Below are positions 19,937 to 28,219 of a stretch of DNA of 64,000 nucleotides, one piece after another (position 1 is the first letter of the stretch; each line of letters starts with the position of its first letter). This stretch comes from JAKPQE01 sp041397845. GTDB lineage: Bacteria; Pseudomonadota; Alphaproteobacteria; Rhizobiales; JAKPQE01. Where the stretch lies: positions 1 to 64,000 of the forward strand of contig JAWKVW010000003.1 in assembly GCA_041397845.1 (NCBI GenBank). The letters run 5' to 3'. The translations under genes were made by a program, and so were the position numbers. The notes under the pieces were generated by a model. That model had not been told where the DNA came from and made no database searches. It worked only from the letters and a program-made list of their open reading frames with translations.

Positions 19937-20317
19937 TCACCGGTCTACGGTGATGTGGATGACCTGCCGGGCCGGAGCATCTTCCTCGACAAAGGCGACG
20001 GGCGCCGGGGCGCCGCCGAAATCATCAAGGTCGAGCCAGCGGACCGTCGGTGCGGGCAGCGGCTCGGGCGGCAGGACGATGCGGCGATTGTCGGGGAACC
20101 AGCGGACGGTCGGCCGGCTGTCGGCGTTGCGCTCGACGGTGATGACGATGTCGGCCGGGCCGGAGACGACGATGCGGCGGGCCTTGCCGTCATCGGTCGC
20201 CGTCACCCCGGGCCGTTCGGGACGAGGGGTCGGCAAATCGGCGCCATTGGCGAGCGCGCCAAGGCTGCCGGCGAGAAGAACCGCGAGCGCCGTACCGGTC
20301 AGGATGATGGGCTGCAT
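19937..20317 (-). CDS. small secreted protein of unknown function
   Basis: The 126-aa protein starts MQPIILTGTALAVLLAGSLG, a signal peptide probably cleaved after ALA. The mature part is Pro/Asp/Arg-rich with two similar beta-type segments, ARRIVVSGPADIVITVERNA and PTVRWFPDNRRIVLPPEP, then PTVRWLDLDDFGG and VIHITVDR. There are no cysteines and no recognised domain. It lies 31 bp upstream of the OmpA-like gene on the same strand, so a periplasmic partner of that protein is plausible but unproven. Confidence 0.6.
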   Translation of the reverse strand: MQPIILTGTALAVLLAGSLGALANGADLPTPRPERPGVTATDDGKARRIVVSGPADIVITVERNADSRPTVRWFPDNRRIVLPPEPLPAPTVRWLDLDDFGGAPAPVAFVEEDAPARQVIHITVDR

Positions 20318-20427
20318 GGAAGTGCTCCTTCGGGAAAGGCCGGAGGTTCGCCTCCGTCAAATCTCCGATGGAGCGGTCAGGGCGAAAACGGACTCATCGG
20401 CCGTTTTCGCGCCGTTCAGGGCCGGTT

Positions 20428-21342
20428 TCAGCGCTTGCGGGCAGCGACGAAGCGGGCGGCGGCCTTCAGCACGGCGGCGCGTTCGCCGAAGGGGGCGAGC
20501 AGGGCGTCGGCCTCGGTGACGAGACCGGCGAGGCGCTTGCGGGTTTCCTCGACACCATAAAGAGAGACGAATGTCGCCTTGCCGCGCCCGGCGTCCTTGG
20601 CGGCTGCCTTGCCGAGGGTTGCGGCGTCGCCCTCGACATCGAGGAGGTCGTCGGCGAGCTGGAAGGCAAGGCCGATGGTGCGGCCGAAGGCGGCAAGGGC
20701 GGCGCGCTCGCTTGCCGGCGCGGCGGCGAGGATGGCGCCCGCCTCGGCGGAAAAGGCGATGAGGGCGCCGGTCTTCATGGCCTGAAGGCGGCTGACGTCG
20801 GCCTCGCCAAGCGGTTCGTCAGCCGTCTCGGCGGCAAGGTCGAGCATCTGGCCGCCGACCATGCCGGCAAGGCCGGAAGCGCGGGCAAGGCCGAGCACGA
20901 GTTCGACGCGAACGACGGCATCGGCCGCCGTCGCCTCGCGGCCGAGGATTTCGAAGGCGAGGGTCAGGAGCGCGTCGCCGGCAAGGATCGCGGTTGCCTC
21001 GTCATAGGCGCGGTGCACGGTCGGCCGGCCACGGCGCATGTCGTCGTCGTCCATCGCCGGCAGGTCGTCATGGACGAGGGAATAGCAATGGATGCATTCA
21101 ACGGCGGCGGCTGCGGCCAAGGCGGCGGCCCCGTCGAGACCGAAAAGACGGGCGCTCTCGACGACGAGGAAGGGGCGCAGACGCTTGCCGCCGCCAAGGA
21201 CGGCGTGGCGCATGGCGGCCATCAGGCGCTCGGGACGGGCGATCTCGCCGGGGCGGGGCGATGCCGCGAGCAGGTCGTCGAGGGCGGCCTCGACGTCGGC
21301 GGCGGTGGCGGCAAGGCGCGCTTCAAAATCGGTATCGGTCAT
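20428..21342 (-). CDS. ispA: farnesyl/geranyl diphosphate synthase (short-chain polyprenyl synthetase)
   Basis: The 304-aa protein carries both Asp-rich motifs of trans-prenyltransferases, DDLPAMDDDD (about residues 92-101) and the second motif QLADDLLDVEGD (about 228-239), plus GGKRLRPFLV. It condenses IPP with DMAPP/GPP to give FPP for quinone, hopanoid and undecaprenyl pathways. The two residues between the Asp pairs of the first motif are typical of bacterial FPP synthases. The gene is divergent from mtgA, with 60 bp between starts. A xseB-dxs arrangement often seen with ispA is absent here. Confidence 0.92.
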   Translation of the reverse strand: MTDTDFEARLAATAADVEAALDDLLAASPRPGEIARPERLMAAMRHAVLGGGKRLRPFLVVESARLFGLDGAAALAAAAAVECIHCYSLVHDDLPAMDDDDMRRGRPTVHRAYDEATAILAGDALLTLAFEILGREATAADAVVRVELVLGLARASGLAGMVGGQMLDLAAETADEPLGEADVSRLQAMKTGALIAFSAEAGAILAAAPASERAALAAFGRTIGLAFQLADDLLDVEGDAATLGKAAAKDAGRGKATFVSLYGVEETRKRLAGLVTEADALLAPFGERAAVLKAAARFVAARKR

Positions 21343-21402
21343 GGCCGGGCCTTTCCAATGCCGGGCGTTTCATTACCCGTTGGCCGGGTTTATAAGCATC
21401 CG

Positions 21403-22143
21403 ATGATGACAGAGAAAGGGGCGAGTGGCGGCGGCGCGGCGACGCGGTCAGGCCGCAGGACGGGGTCGCGTTCGCGGACGTGGCTGCGCGGCGCCCTTTA
21501 CGGCGGGCTGGTGCTGGCCGTGCTGCCGCTCGCCCTGATGATCGCCTATATCGTCGTGCCGCCGGTCTCGACGTTGATGATCGGCGATTTCGTGCGGCTG
21601 AAGCCGGTGTCGCGCACCTTCGTGCCGATCGAGCAGATATCGCCTTATCTCGCAGTTGCGGTGGTGATGTCGGAGGACGGGCAGTTCTGCCGCCATGGCG
21701 GCGTCGACTGGGGGGCGCTGAAAGAGGTCGCGCAGGATGCGATCGAGGGCGAGAAGACCCGTGGCGCCTCGACCATCCCGATGCAGACGATGAAGAACCT
21801 GTTTCTCTGGCCGTCGCGCAGCTATGTGCGCAAGGGGCTCGAGGTGCCGCTGGCGCTGGTTGCCGACATCGTCTGGTCGAAGCGACGGATGCTCGAGATC
21901 TATCTCAACATCGTCGAGTGGGGCCCGGGCATCTATGGCGCCGAGGCGGCGGCGCAGCATTACTTCAAGAAGAGCGCGCGGGCGCTCGGGCCAAGGGAGG
22001 CGGCGCGGCTTGCCGTTACCCTGCCGAGCCCGGAAACCCGCAATCCGGCCAAGCCGTCGCGACGGCTCGCAGGGCTTGCCGGGGTCATCGAGCGGCGGTC
22101 GCGGGGGGCCGAACCCTATCTCGACTGCGTTTTCGGCAACTGA
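21403..22143 (+). CDS. mtgA: monofunctional biosynthetic peptidoglycan transglycosylase
   Basis: The 246-aa protein has one N-terminal membrane anchor (about residues 30-55) and a GT51 domain with catalytic Glu in SEDGQFCRHGGVDWGALK. It also has STIPMQTMKNLFLWPSRS, RRMLEIYLNIVEWGPGIYG and AAAQHYFKKSA. It polymerises lipid II into glycan strands at the periplasmic face without a transpeptidase domain. The start ATG at 21403 is followed by another ATG; both are possible. Confidence 0.95.
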   Translation: MMTEKGASGGGAATRSGRRTGSRSRTWLRGALYGGLVLAVLPLALMIAYIVVPPVSTLMIGDFVRLKPVSRTFVPIEQISPYLAVAVVMSEDGQFCRHGGVDWGALKEVAQDAIEGEKTRGASTIPMQTMKNLFLWPSRSYVRKGLEVPLALVADIVWSKRRMLEIYLNIVEWGPGIYGAEAAAQHYFKKSARALGPREAARLAVTLPSPETRNPAKPSRRLAGLAGVIERRSRGAEPYLDCVFGN

Positions 22144-22213
22144 ACGATCACAAGGGTGAGACAGCCCGCCGCCCGGCGGCGCGGCGCCATCGGAATTTCC
22201 GGAAGGACAAGGC

Positions 22214-22744
22214 ATGCGTGGCTATTTCTCCATCGGCATCGAGGGCGTCTCGAAGCCGATGAATCTCGGCAATCTCATTCGCTCGGCCCATGCCTTCGGC
22301 GCCAGCTTCGTGTTCACGGTCGATGCGGAAAAGCGCCTCGGCCGGCCACGCTCGGACACGTCGGAGAGTTTTTCGCAGGTGCCCTATTACCCCTGGGCAA
22401 GCATCGAGGAGATGCAGTTGCCGCGCGGCTGCCGGCTTGTCGGCATCGAGATCGACGAGACGGCGATCGAGCTGCCGAGCTTCCGCCATCCGACGCAGGC
22501 GGCCTATGTGCTCGGTTCGGAGCGCTATTCGCTGACCGACGAAATGCGGCAACGGTGCGACTACATCGTCAAAATTCCGACGGCTTTCTGCATCAACGTC
22601 GCCACTGCCGGCGCGATCGTGATGTACGACCGGGTGCGCACGCTCGGCCGGTTCGCGCCACGGCCGGTGGCGGCCGGCGGGCCGACGGAGGGGCTCGTCG
22701 AGCATGTGCGCGGCGCGCCGCTGCGGCGTCGGCCGGAAGAGTGA
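22214..22744 (+). CDS. SpoU (TrmH)-family RNA 2'-O-methyltransferase
   Basis: The 176-aa SPOUT protein has the three knot motifs: motif 1 NLGNLIRSAHAFGASFVF with the catalytic Arg, motif 2 YVLGSERYSLTDEM and motif 3 IVKIPTAFCINVATAGAIVM. Motif 3 differs from the usual SLNVSVA by having CINVATA. It is a compact enzyme without an extra RNA-binding domain, as in TrmL-like or tRNA Gm methylases. The precise target nucleotide cannot be set from sequence alone. It lies 70 bp after mtgA on the same strand. Confidence 0.88.
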   Translation: MRGYFSIGIEGVSKPMNLGNLIRSAHAFGASFVFTVDAEKRLGRPRSDTSESFSQVPYYPWASIEEMQLPRGCRLVGIEIDETAIELPSFRHPTQAAYVLGSERYSLTDEMRQRCDYIVKIPTAFCINVATAGAIVMYDRVRTLGRFAPRPVAAGGPTEGLVEHVRGAPLRRRPEE

Positions 22745-22851
22745 GCGATGCCGCCGGCATGGCCGGGCGGCCAAACATGGTTGATGAAGCGTTAACGGAT
22801 CGGTGGCTATGGTCCGGCAGGTGACGGGATCTGGCGGATTCGGAAGACGCA

Positions 22852-24261
22852 ATGGCGGCAACGGCCCGGAGTGCGGCGGTTTGGCGGAAGGCCCTGATGG
22901 CGGCGATCCTCGCCTTGCCATTCGGTGCGCCCGCAACGCTTGCCCAGGAACCGGCGGGCATGGCCGGCATGGGCGGCGCGGGCGCCAGACCTGAGGCAGG
23001 CGCGGCAACAGAGACGACCGGCAATCCGGCCGACCGGCTGACGGTCGAGAAGCAGTCGGCGGAAGGCGAACTGGAAAAGGCGGCAGCGGCGCTTGCCGCC
23101 TCGGAAGAGCGGCAGAAGGCGCTGTCGGCGGAAATCGCGGCGCTCGATAACGACCGGGCACGGATCAATGCCGAACTGATCGGCACGGCGCGCAAGGCGC
23201 AGGAGGCCGAAGAGGCGATTTCGGCGACGGAGCGACGATTGCAGACCCTTGCTGTCAACGAGAAGGATATCCGGGCATCGCTCGCCGAACGGCGCGGCGT
23301 GCTGGCGGAGCTTCTGGCGGCGCTGCAGCGAATCGGCCGCAAGCCGCCGCCGGCCCTCGTTGCCCGGCCGGACGATGCGCTCGGCGCGGTGCGCAGCGCC
23401 ATCCTTCTCGGCGCGGTGCTGCCGGAACTCAGGATCGAGGCCGATGCGCTCGCGGCGGATCTTGCCGAGCTTGTCTTACTCGAGAAAAAGATGACGGACG
23501 AGCGCGACCGCATGAAAGCCGAGGTCGGGACGCTCGCGGCCGAACGGGAAAAGCTGACGCGGCTCATCGAGGAGAAAAAGAAGGGCGGCGAGGTCTCGCA
23601 GGCCAGCCTGACATCCGAGCGCGACACCGCCTCGGAGCTTGCCGGCAAGGTGACGAGCCTGCAGGAGCTCATCGGCAAGCTGGAAACCGACATCGCGGCG
23701 GCGCGCGGGGCGGCCGAGGCGGCGGCAAAGGCCGATGCCCGGGTCGCGGCCGACAAGGCGGAAGGCCGCCAGAGGGTCGCCTCGCTGCAGGATACCGGCC
23801 GCATTGCGCCGGCAATGGCCTTCGAGGATGCGCGCGGCATCGCCCCGCTGCCGGTCAAGGGCATCATCGTTCGCGAATACGGCGCGCCGGATGGCATCGG
23901 CGGCGAGGCCAAGGGCCGCTCGATCGCGACGCGCGCCGGCGCCCGGGTGGTCGCGCCGGCCGACTGCTGGGTGGTCTATGCCGGCCCGTTCCGTTCCTAC
24001 GGGGAGCTATTGATCCTCAATGCCGGCGGCGGATATCATATTGTTCTTGCAGGAATGGACCGAATCGACGTCGAACTCGGTCAATTCGTCCTTGCCGGGG
24101 AACCGGTGGCCGTGATGGGCACGCGAAAGCTGGCAAGTGCGACGGCAGTGGATATATTGTCCTCGCAACCGGTCCTCTATGTCGAATTCCGGAAAGACGG
24201 CACAGCAATAGACCCCGCCCCCTGGTGGGCGGGCACGACTGACGAAAAGGCTCGTGGATGA
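22852..24261 (+). CDS. EnvC-like periplasmic coiled-coil protein with degenerate M23 (LytM) domain
   Basis: The 469-aa protein has a signal peptide (LMAAILALPFGAPATLAQ) followed by a Gly-Met-rich stretch (PAGMAGMGGAGAR). A long coiled coil (about residues 60-300) comes next, then a C-terminal LytM domain: GIIVREYGAPDGIGG, SIATRAGARVVAPADCWVVY, SYGELLILNAGGGYH and PVLYVEFRKDGTAIDPAPWW. The zinc ligands of active M23 peptidases (HxxxD and HxH) are missing, as in regulatory EnvC-type activators of cell-separation amidases. The stop overlaps the ctpA start in an ATGA junction, so the two are translationally coupled. Confidence 0.88.
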   Translation: MAATARSAAVWRKALMAAILALPFGAPATLAQEPAGMAGMGGAGARPEAGAATETTGNPADRLTVEKQSAEGELEKAAAALAASEERQKALSAEIAALDNDRARINAELIGTARKAQEAEEAISATERRLQTLAVNEKDIRASLAERRGVLAELLAALQRIGRKPPPALVARPDDALGAVRSAILLGAVLPELRIEADALAADLAELVLLEKKMTDERDRMKAEVGTLAAEREKLTRLIEEKKKGGEVSQASLTSERDTASELAGKVTSLQELIGKLETDIAAARGAAEAAAKADARVAADKAEGRQRVASLQDTGRIAPAMAFEDARGIAPLPVKGIIVREYGAPDGIGGEAKGRSIATRAGARVVAPADCWVVYAGPFRSYGELLILNAGGGYHIVLAGMDRIDVELGQFVLAGEPVAVMGTRKLASATAVDILSSQPVLYVEFRKDGTAIDPAPWWAGTTDEKARG

Positions 24262-25718
24262 TGCGGAAGGTTTCTCTTGTCCTTGCCGGCGCGTTGCTCG
24301 GCGCTACCGCGGCAACGACGCTGTCGCATATCGACGGCTGGGCCGGGTCGGCGATCGCCGCTGCCTCGGACACCTACCGTCAGCTCAACCTGTTCGGCGA
24401 CGTGTTCGAGCGGGTTCGGGCCGATTACGTCGAAGAGCCGGACGAGGCCAAGCTGATCGAATCGGCGATCAACGGCATGCTGACCTCGCTCGACCCGCAT
24501 TCGAGCTACCTCAACCCCAAGAACTACAAGGACATGCAGGTCCAGACGCGGGGTGAGTTCGGCGGTCTCGGCATCGAGGTGACGATGGAGGACGGCCTCG
24601 TCAAGGTCGTCTCGCCGATCGATGATACGCCGGCCTCGCGGGCCGGCATTCTCGCCGGCGACCTCATCACCCATCTCGACGGCGAGCAGGTGCAGGGGCT
24701 GACGCTCAACCAGGCCGTCGACAAGATGCGCGGTCCGGTCAATTCCGAGATCATCCTGACGGTGATGCGCGACGGCAAGACCGAGCCGCTGGAAATCAAG
24801 GTGGTGCGCGACATCATCCGCATCCGCTCGGTCAAGGACCGGGTCGAGGGCGAGGATGTCGGCTACATCCGGATCACGCAGTTCAACGAGCAGACCTATG
24901 ACGGGCTGAAGGATTCGATCGAGAAGATCTCCAAGCAGCTCGGCAAGGACAAGCTGAAGGGCTTCGTCATCGACCTGCGCAACAATCCGGGCGGCCTGCT
25001 CGACCAGGCGATTTCCGTTTCGGACGCCTTCCTCGAGCGCGGCGAGATCGTCTCGACCCGCGGCCGCAAGACCGAGGAAGCGGACCGCTACAATGCCCGG
25101 CCGGGCGATCTGACCAAGGGCAAGCCGGTGATCGTGCTGGTCAATGGCGGTTCGGCCTCGGCCTCCGAGATCGTCGCCGGGGCGCTGCAGGACCATCGCC
25201 GGGCGACCATCGTCGGCACCCGTTCGTTTGGCAAGGGCTCGGTGCAGACGATCGTGCCGCTCGGCTCGAACGGCGCCATCCGGCTGACCACGGCGCGCTA
25301 CTACACGCCGGCGGGCCGCTCGATCCAGGCGACCGGCATCGAGCCCGACATCGTCGTGATGCAGAACATTCCCGACGAGCTGAAGGACAAGGACAAGCCG
25401 CGCGGCGAGGCCGATCTCCGCGGCCATCTCGTCAACGAGAAGACGGCGCCGGCCGAGGGCATGGCCCCGACCGACGGCATGGCGCCGGCCGAGGGCATGG
25501 CCCCGGCGGAGGGCATGGCCCCGGCGGACGGCATGGCCCCGGCCGATGCGGCGGCGCCGGCCGAAGAGGGCGCGCCGAAGGAAAGCTCCGGCTCGTCGGC
25601 CTATGTGCCGGCCGATCCGAAGGACGACACGCAGCTCAACTATGCCTACGACCTGTTGCGCGGGATCCAGGTGAACGCCGCCTTCCCGCCCAATCCGGAA
25701 ACAAGCGTTCCGAACTGA
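24258..25718 (+). CDS. ctpA: carboxyl-terminal processing protease (S41)
   Basis: The 486-aa protease has an N-terminal signal/anchor, a PDZ domain (about residues 90-170) and the S41 catalytic domain with the nucleophile in GGSASASEIV and the general-base lysine in GTRSFGKGSVQT. It trims C-termini of periplasmic substrates in envelope maintenance. The C-terminal region (about residues 395-430) contains six-residue repeats of the GMAP(A/T)(D/E) type, Met- and Pro-rich, that are not part of the normal CtpA fold. It overlaps the EnvC-like gene by 4 bp and is followed by the deacetylase-like gene, the usual Hyphomicrobiales order. Confidence 0.95.
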   Translation: MMRKVSLVLAGALLGATAATTLSHIDGWAGSAIAAASDTYRQLNLFGDVFERVRADYVEEPDEAKLIESAINGMLTSLDPHSSYLNPKNYKDMQVQTRGEFGGLGIEVTMEDGLVKVVSPIDDTPASRAGILAGDLITHLDGEQVQGLTLNQAVDKMRGPVNSEIILTVMRDGKTEPLEIKVVRDIIRIRSVKDRVEGEDVGYIRITQFNEQTYDGLKDSIEKISKQLGKDKLKGFVIDLRNNPGGLLDQAISVSDAFLERGEIVSTRGRKTEEADRYNARPGDLTKGKPVIVLVNGGSASASEIVAGALQDHRRATIVGTRSFGKGSVQTIVPLGSNGAIRLTTARYYTPAGRSIQATGIEPDIVVMQNIPDELKDKDKPRGEADLRGHLVNEKTAPAEGMAPTDGMAPAEGMAPAEGMAPADGMAPADAAAPAEEGAPKESSGSSAYVPADPKDDTQLNYAYDLLRGIQVNAAFPPNPETSVPN

Positions 25719-25790
25719 CCAACCGGTCGAGGCGGCGGCGGGACAGGCCCCCGCCGTCGTCTCGCCCATGATCGATGACGGCGGACGATC

Positions 25791-27002
25791 GTGGCTGACA
25801 GCGACCTGACCTCACCGCTCGGTGCCGAAACCGGCCCGGCACGGCGCCTGCCCGCCATTCCCTTCCTGCCGATCGGCGGGGGGCTGGTCGGGCTGCTGTT
25901 CCTCATCGCGCTTGGCTGGGTGGTCATCGTCGACGATCCGTTCGGCGGCGAACCGGTGGCGGTCGTTGCGATCGATACCGTGCCGTCTGTCGGCATGGGG
26001 CAGATCGGCATGAGCGGCATGTCGGGCATGCAGACGACCGTGCTGCCGGAGCCGGACGCCATGGCAGCGGCGCAGAGCGACGGCGGGCCGCGCATCATCC
26101 GCGTCGACAATCCGTCCGAGGCCGTCGATGACGGCGAGCCGGGCGACGTCGTCATCCGCGATCTCTCGACCGGGGCGGAAACGTCAGGCTCGCCGCTCGT
26201 CAGCGTCGGGGCCGACGAGCGCCTTTCGGAAGCGGGGCCGCACGGCGCCCTGCCGAAGGTCGCGGCGGATGGCACCCGGCCGATGGTCGCCTATGGGCGG
26301 CCGGCGCCGAAGGGCGCGGTCGGCCAGCCGCGCATCGCCGTCGTCGTGTCCGGGCTCGGCTTGTCGCAGACGGCGACGCAGGAAGCGATCCGGATGTTGC
26401 CGTCGGACGTGACGCTCGCCTTTGCGCCCTATGGCAACAGCCTGTCGCGCTGGGTCGGGCGGGCCCGGCAGGACGGTCACGAAATTCTCCTGCAATTGCC
26501 GCTCGAGCCGTTCGACTACCCGGACAATGATCCGGGGCCGCACACGCTGCTGACGTCGCTAGCGGCGGACGCGAATGCCGACCGGCTGCACTGGCTGATG
26601 GCGCGCATGAACAGCTATGCCGGCGTGATGAACTATATGGGGGCGCGGTTCACGGCGACGCCGACGGCGCTCGATCCGCTGCTGGCAGAGCTTGCCAAGC
26701 GTGGTCTCTACATCGTCGACGACGGCTCGTCGTCGCGATCGCTGACGGCAACGCATGCGCCGGAGTTCAATCTGCCGTTCGCGCGCGGCGATCTCGTCAT
26801 CGACACGATGCCGAGCAAGGACGAGATTGATGCGCGGCTGCTGCGGCTCGAGACGCTGGCGCAGACGCATGGCTATGCGGTCGGCATCGCCTCCGGACTG
26901 CCGATCACCGTCGGGCGGATCGCCGAGTGGGCCAAGACGTTGCGTGACCGCGGCTTCCTCCTCGTGCCGGCAAGCGCGATCGCGGCCAACCACAAGGATT
27001 GA
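25791..27002 (+). CDS. divergent polysaccharide deacetylase family protein (DUF610)
   Basis: The 403-aa protein begins at a GTG (25791) and has one N-terminal membrane helix (about residues 27-48). Its long low-complexity linker contains a Gly-Met motif (VGMGQIGMSGMSGMQ, residues 64-78). The C-terminal domain holds the family marks VVVSGLGLSQTATQEAIRML, VTLAFAPYGNSL, MNYMGARFTATPTALDPLLA and YIVDDGSSSRS. The domain is a diverged carbohydrate esterase fold; many members lack obvious deacetylase activity. Its position in the EnvC-ctpA-rppH neighbourhood is conserved in the order. Confidence 0.88.
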   Translation: MADSDLTSPLGAETGPARRLPAIPFLPIGGGLVGLLFLIALGWVVIVDDPFGGEPVAVVAIDTVPSVGMGQIGMSGMSGMQTTVLPEPDAMAAAQSDGGPRIIRVDNPSEAVDDGEPGDVVIRDLSTGAETSGSPLVSVGADERLSEAGPHGALPKVAADGTRPMVAYGRPAPKGAVGQPRIAVVVSGLGLSQTATQEAIRMLPSDVTLAFAPYGNSLSRWVGRARQDGHEILLQLPLEPFDYPDNDPGPHTLLTSLAADANADRLHWLMARMNSYAGVMNYMGARFTATPTALDPLLAELAKRGLYIVDDGSSSRSLTATHAPEFNLPFARGDLVIDTMPSKDEIDARLLRLETLAQTHGYAVGIASGLPITVGRIAEWAKTLRDRGFLLVPASAIAANHKD

Positions 27003-27043
27003 GGCGCCGCCCCGGCGCGGGAGCGGGCGACAGGAGAGAGTTC

Positions 27044-27550
27044 TTGGCAAAGACCATCGATATCGAGACGCTGCCCTATCGGCCGTGCGTCGGGGCGCTG
27101 GTGCTGAACGCCGCCGGGCTTGCCTTCATCGGCCAGCGGACGAAGGGCCCGGAGCATTCGGACGCCGTCCATTCCTGGCAGTTGCCGCAGGGCGGCATCG
27201 ATGCGGGCGAAGACCCGGCCGTGGCGGTGATGCGCGAGCTTTATGAGGAGACCAGCATCCGCTCGGCCGAGATCATCGCCGAGGCGCCGGAGTGGTTTTC
27301 CTACGATATTCCGCGCGATGTCGTCGGCCAGGCCTGGAAGGGCAAGTATCGCGGCCAGACGCAGAAATGGTTCGCGCTGCGGTTCACGGGCGATGAGGCC
27401 GAGATCAACGTGCTCGAACCGGGCGGCGGCCACACGGCGGAATTCTCGGCCTGGAAATGGGAGCGGCTGGAGCTGCTGCCGGAGCTGATCGTGCCGTTCA
27501 AGCGGCCGGTCTACGAGCGGGTCGTCGAGACGTTCCGCCATCTCGTCTAG
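27044..27550 (+). CDS. rppH: RNA pyrophosphohydrolase (Nudix)
   Basis: The 168-aa enzyme has the Nudix box in GGIDAGEDPAVAVMRELYEE (about residues 49-68) and the RppH family marks PYRPCVGALVLNAAG, SWQLPQGG and GQTQKWFALRF. It removes pyrophosphate from 5' triphosphate RNA to start decay. The start is a TTG at 27044, preceded by GGAGAGAG; no ATG or GTG fits the domain. It follows the deacetylase-like gene by 41 bp and is convergent with the V-ATPase operon. Confidence 0.93.
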   Translation: MAKTIDIETLPYRPCVGALVLNAAGLAFIGQRTKGPEHSDAVHSWQLPQGGIDAGEDPAVAVMRELYEETSIRSAEIIAEAPEWFSYDIPRDVVGQAWKGKYRGQTQKWFALRFTGDEAEINVLEPGGGHTAEFSAWKWERLELLPELIVPFKRPVYERVVETFRHLV

Positions 27551-27589
27551 CGCATTCCACGGCTCTGAAAAGGACTGAGCGCCGGCCGG

Positions 27590-28219
27590 TCAACGGGCCT
27601 GGCGGGCGGCAGCCTTGCGCACGCGTACGGCCTCTTCCTGATCGACCATTTCGAGGTGCTCGCCGATGCGCTTCAGCTCGGCCTCGATATCAGGCAGGAG
27701 CACGTTTTCGAGGGCGCGGGCGCGACGCTCGGTGCGTCTGTAATCCTCCATCAGGCGATGCAGGCTGGCGGCGACGGCGGCCATCTCGGCGGCAAGGCCG
27801 ATGAGACCTGCGAAGGCTGCACGCGCCGTCTCGGCCGCCGGAGAGGCAGCGAGCGGGGCAAAGGCGAGCGGCAAGGCTTCGGGGTCGAGGTGTGCCGCAT
27901 CGAGCTTTGCGGCGACGAGGAAGACGCCGAGGAAGGCGGTCTCGGTGCGTTCGATCCTTGCCGTGTCGCGCAACAACGGCGGCCAGCTTTGCAGGCCGTC
28001 GAGGCCAAGGGCGGCAACCGCCCCGCCGAGCGCTTCGGCGGCGTCCGCCGCGCGGTGCTGCCAGTCGGCTTCCAGTTCGCGGTGGCGGGCAACCTTGCTG
28101 ACCATTTCGCCGGCCAGCAGCATGCGCTTTTCGTCGAGGAAGTCGTAGCCCTGACGGATGACGGTGCGCTCCTCGGCAAGGGCGAGGGCGGCGCTGCGGG
28201 TCGGGGCGCGGTCAGCCAT
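27590..28219 (-). CDS. V/A-type ATPase subunit D (central rotor stalk)
   Basis: The 209-aa alpha-helical protein starts with PTRSAALALAEERTVIRQGY and LLDEKR-type sequence (FLDEKRMLLAGEMV) and ends in RRARALENVLLPDIEAELKR, the signature of V/A-ATPase subunit D, which forms the coiled-coil shaft inside the A3B3 head. It is the last gene of a nine-gene operon and overlaps the B-subunit gene by 8 bp. It is shorter and more Ala/Arg-rich than archaeal relatives, but the conserved ends are clear. Confidence 0.9.
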   Translation of the reverse strand: MADRAPTRSAALALAEERTVIRQGYDFLDEKRMLLAGEMVSKVARHRELEADWQHRAADAAEALGGAVAALGLDGLQSWPPLLRDTARIERTETAFLGVFLVAAKLDAAHLDPEALPLAFAPLAASPAAETARAAFAGLIGLAAEMAAVAASLHRLMEDYRRTERRARALENVLLPDIEAELKRIGEHLEMVDQEEAVRVRKAAARQAR

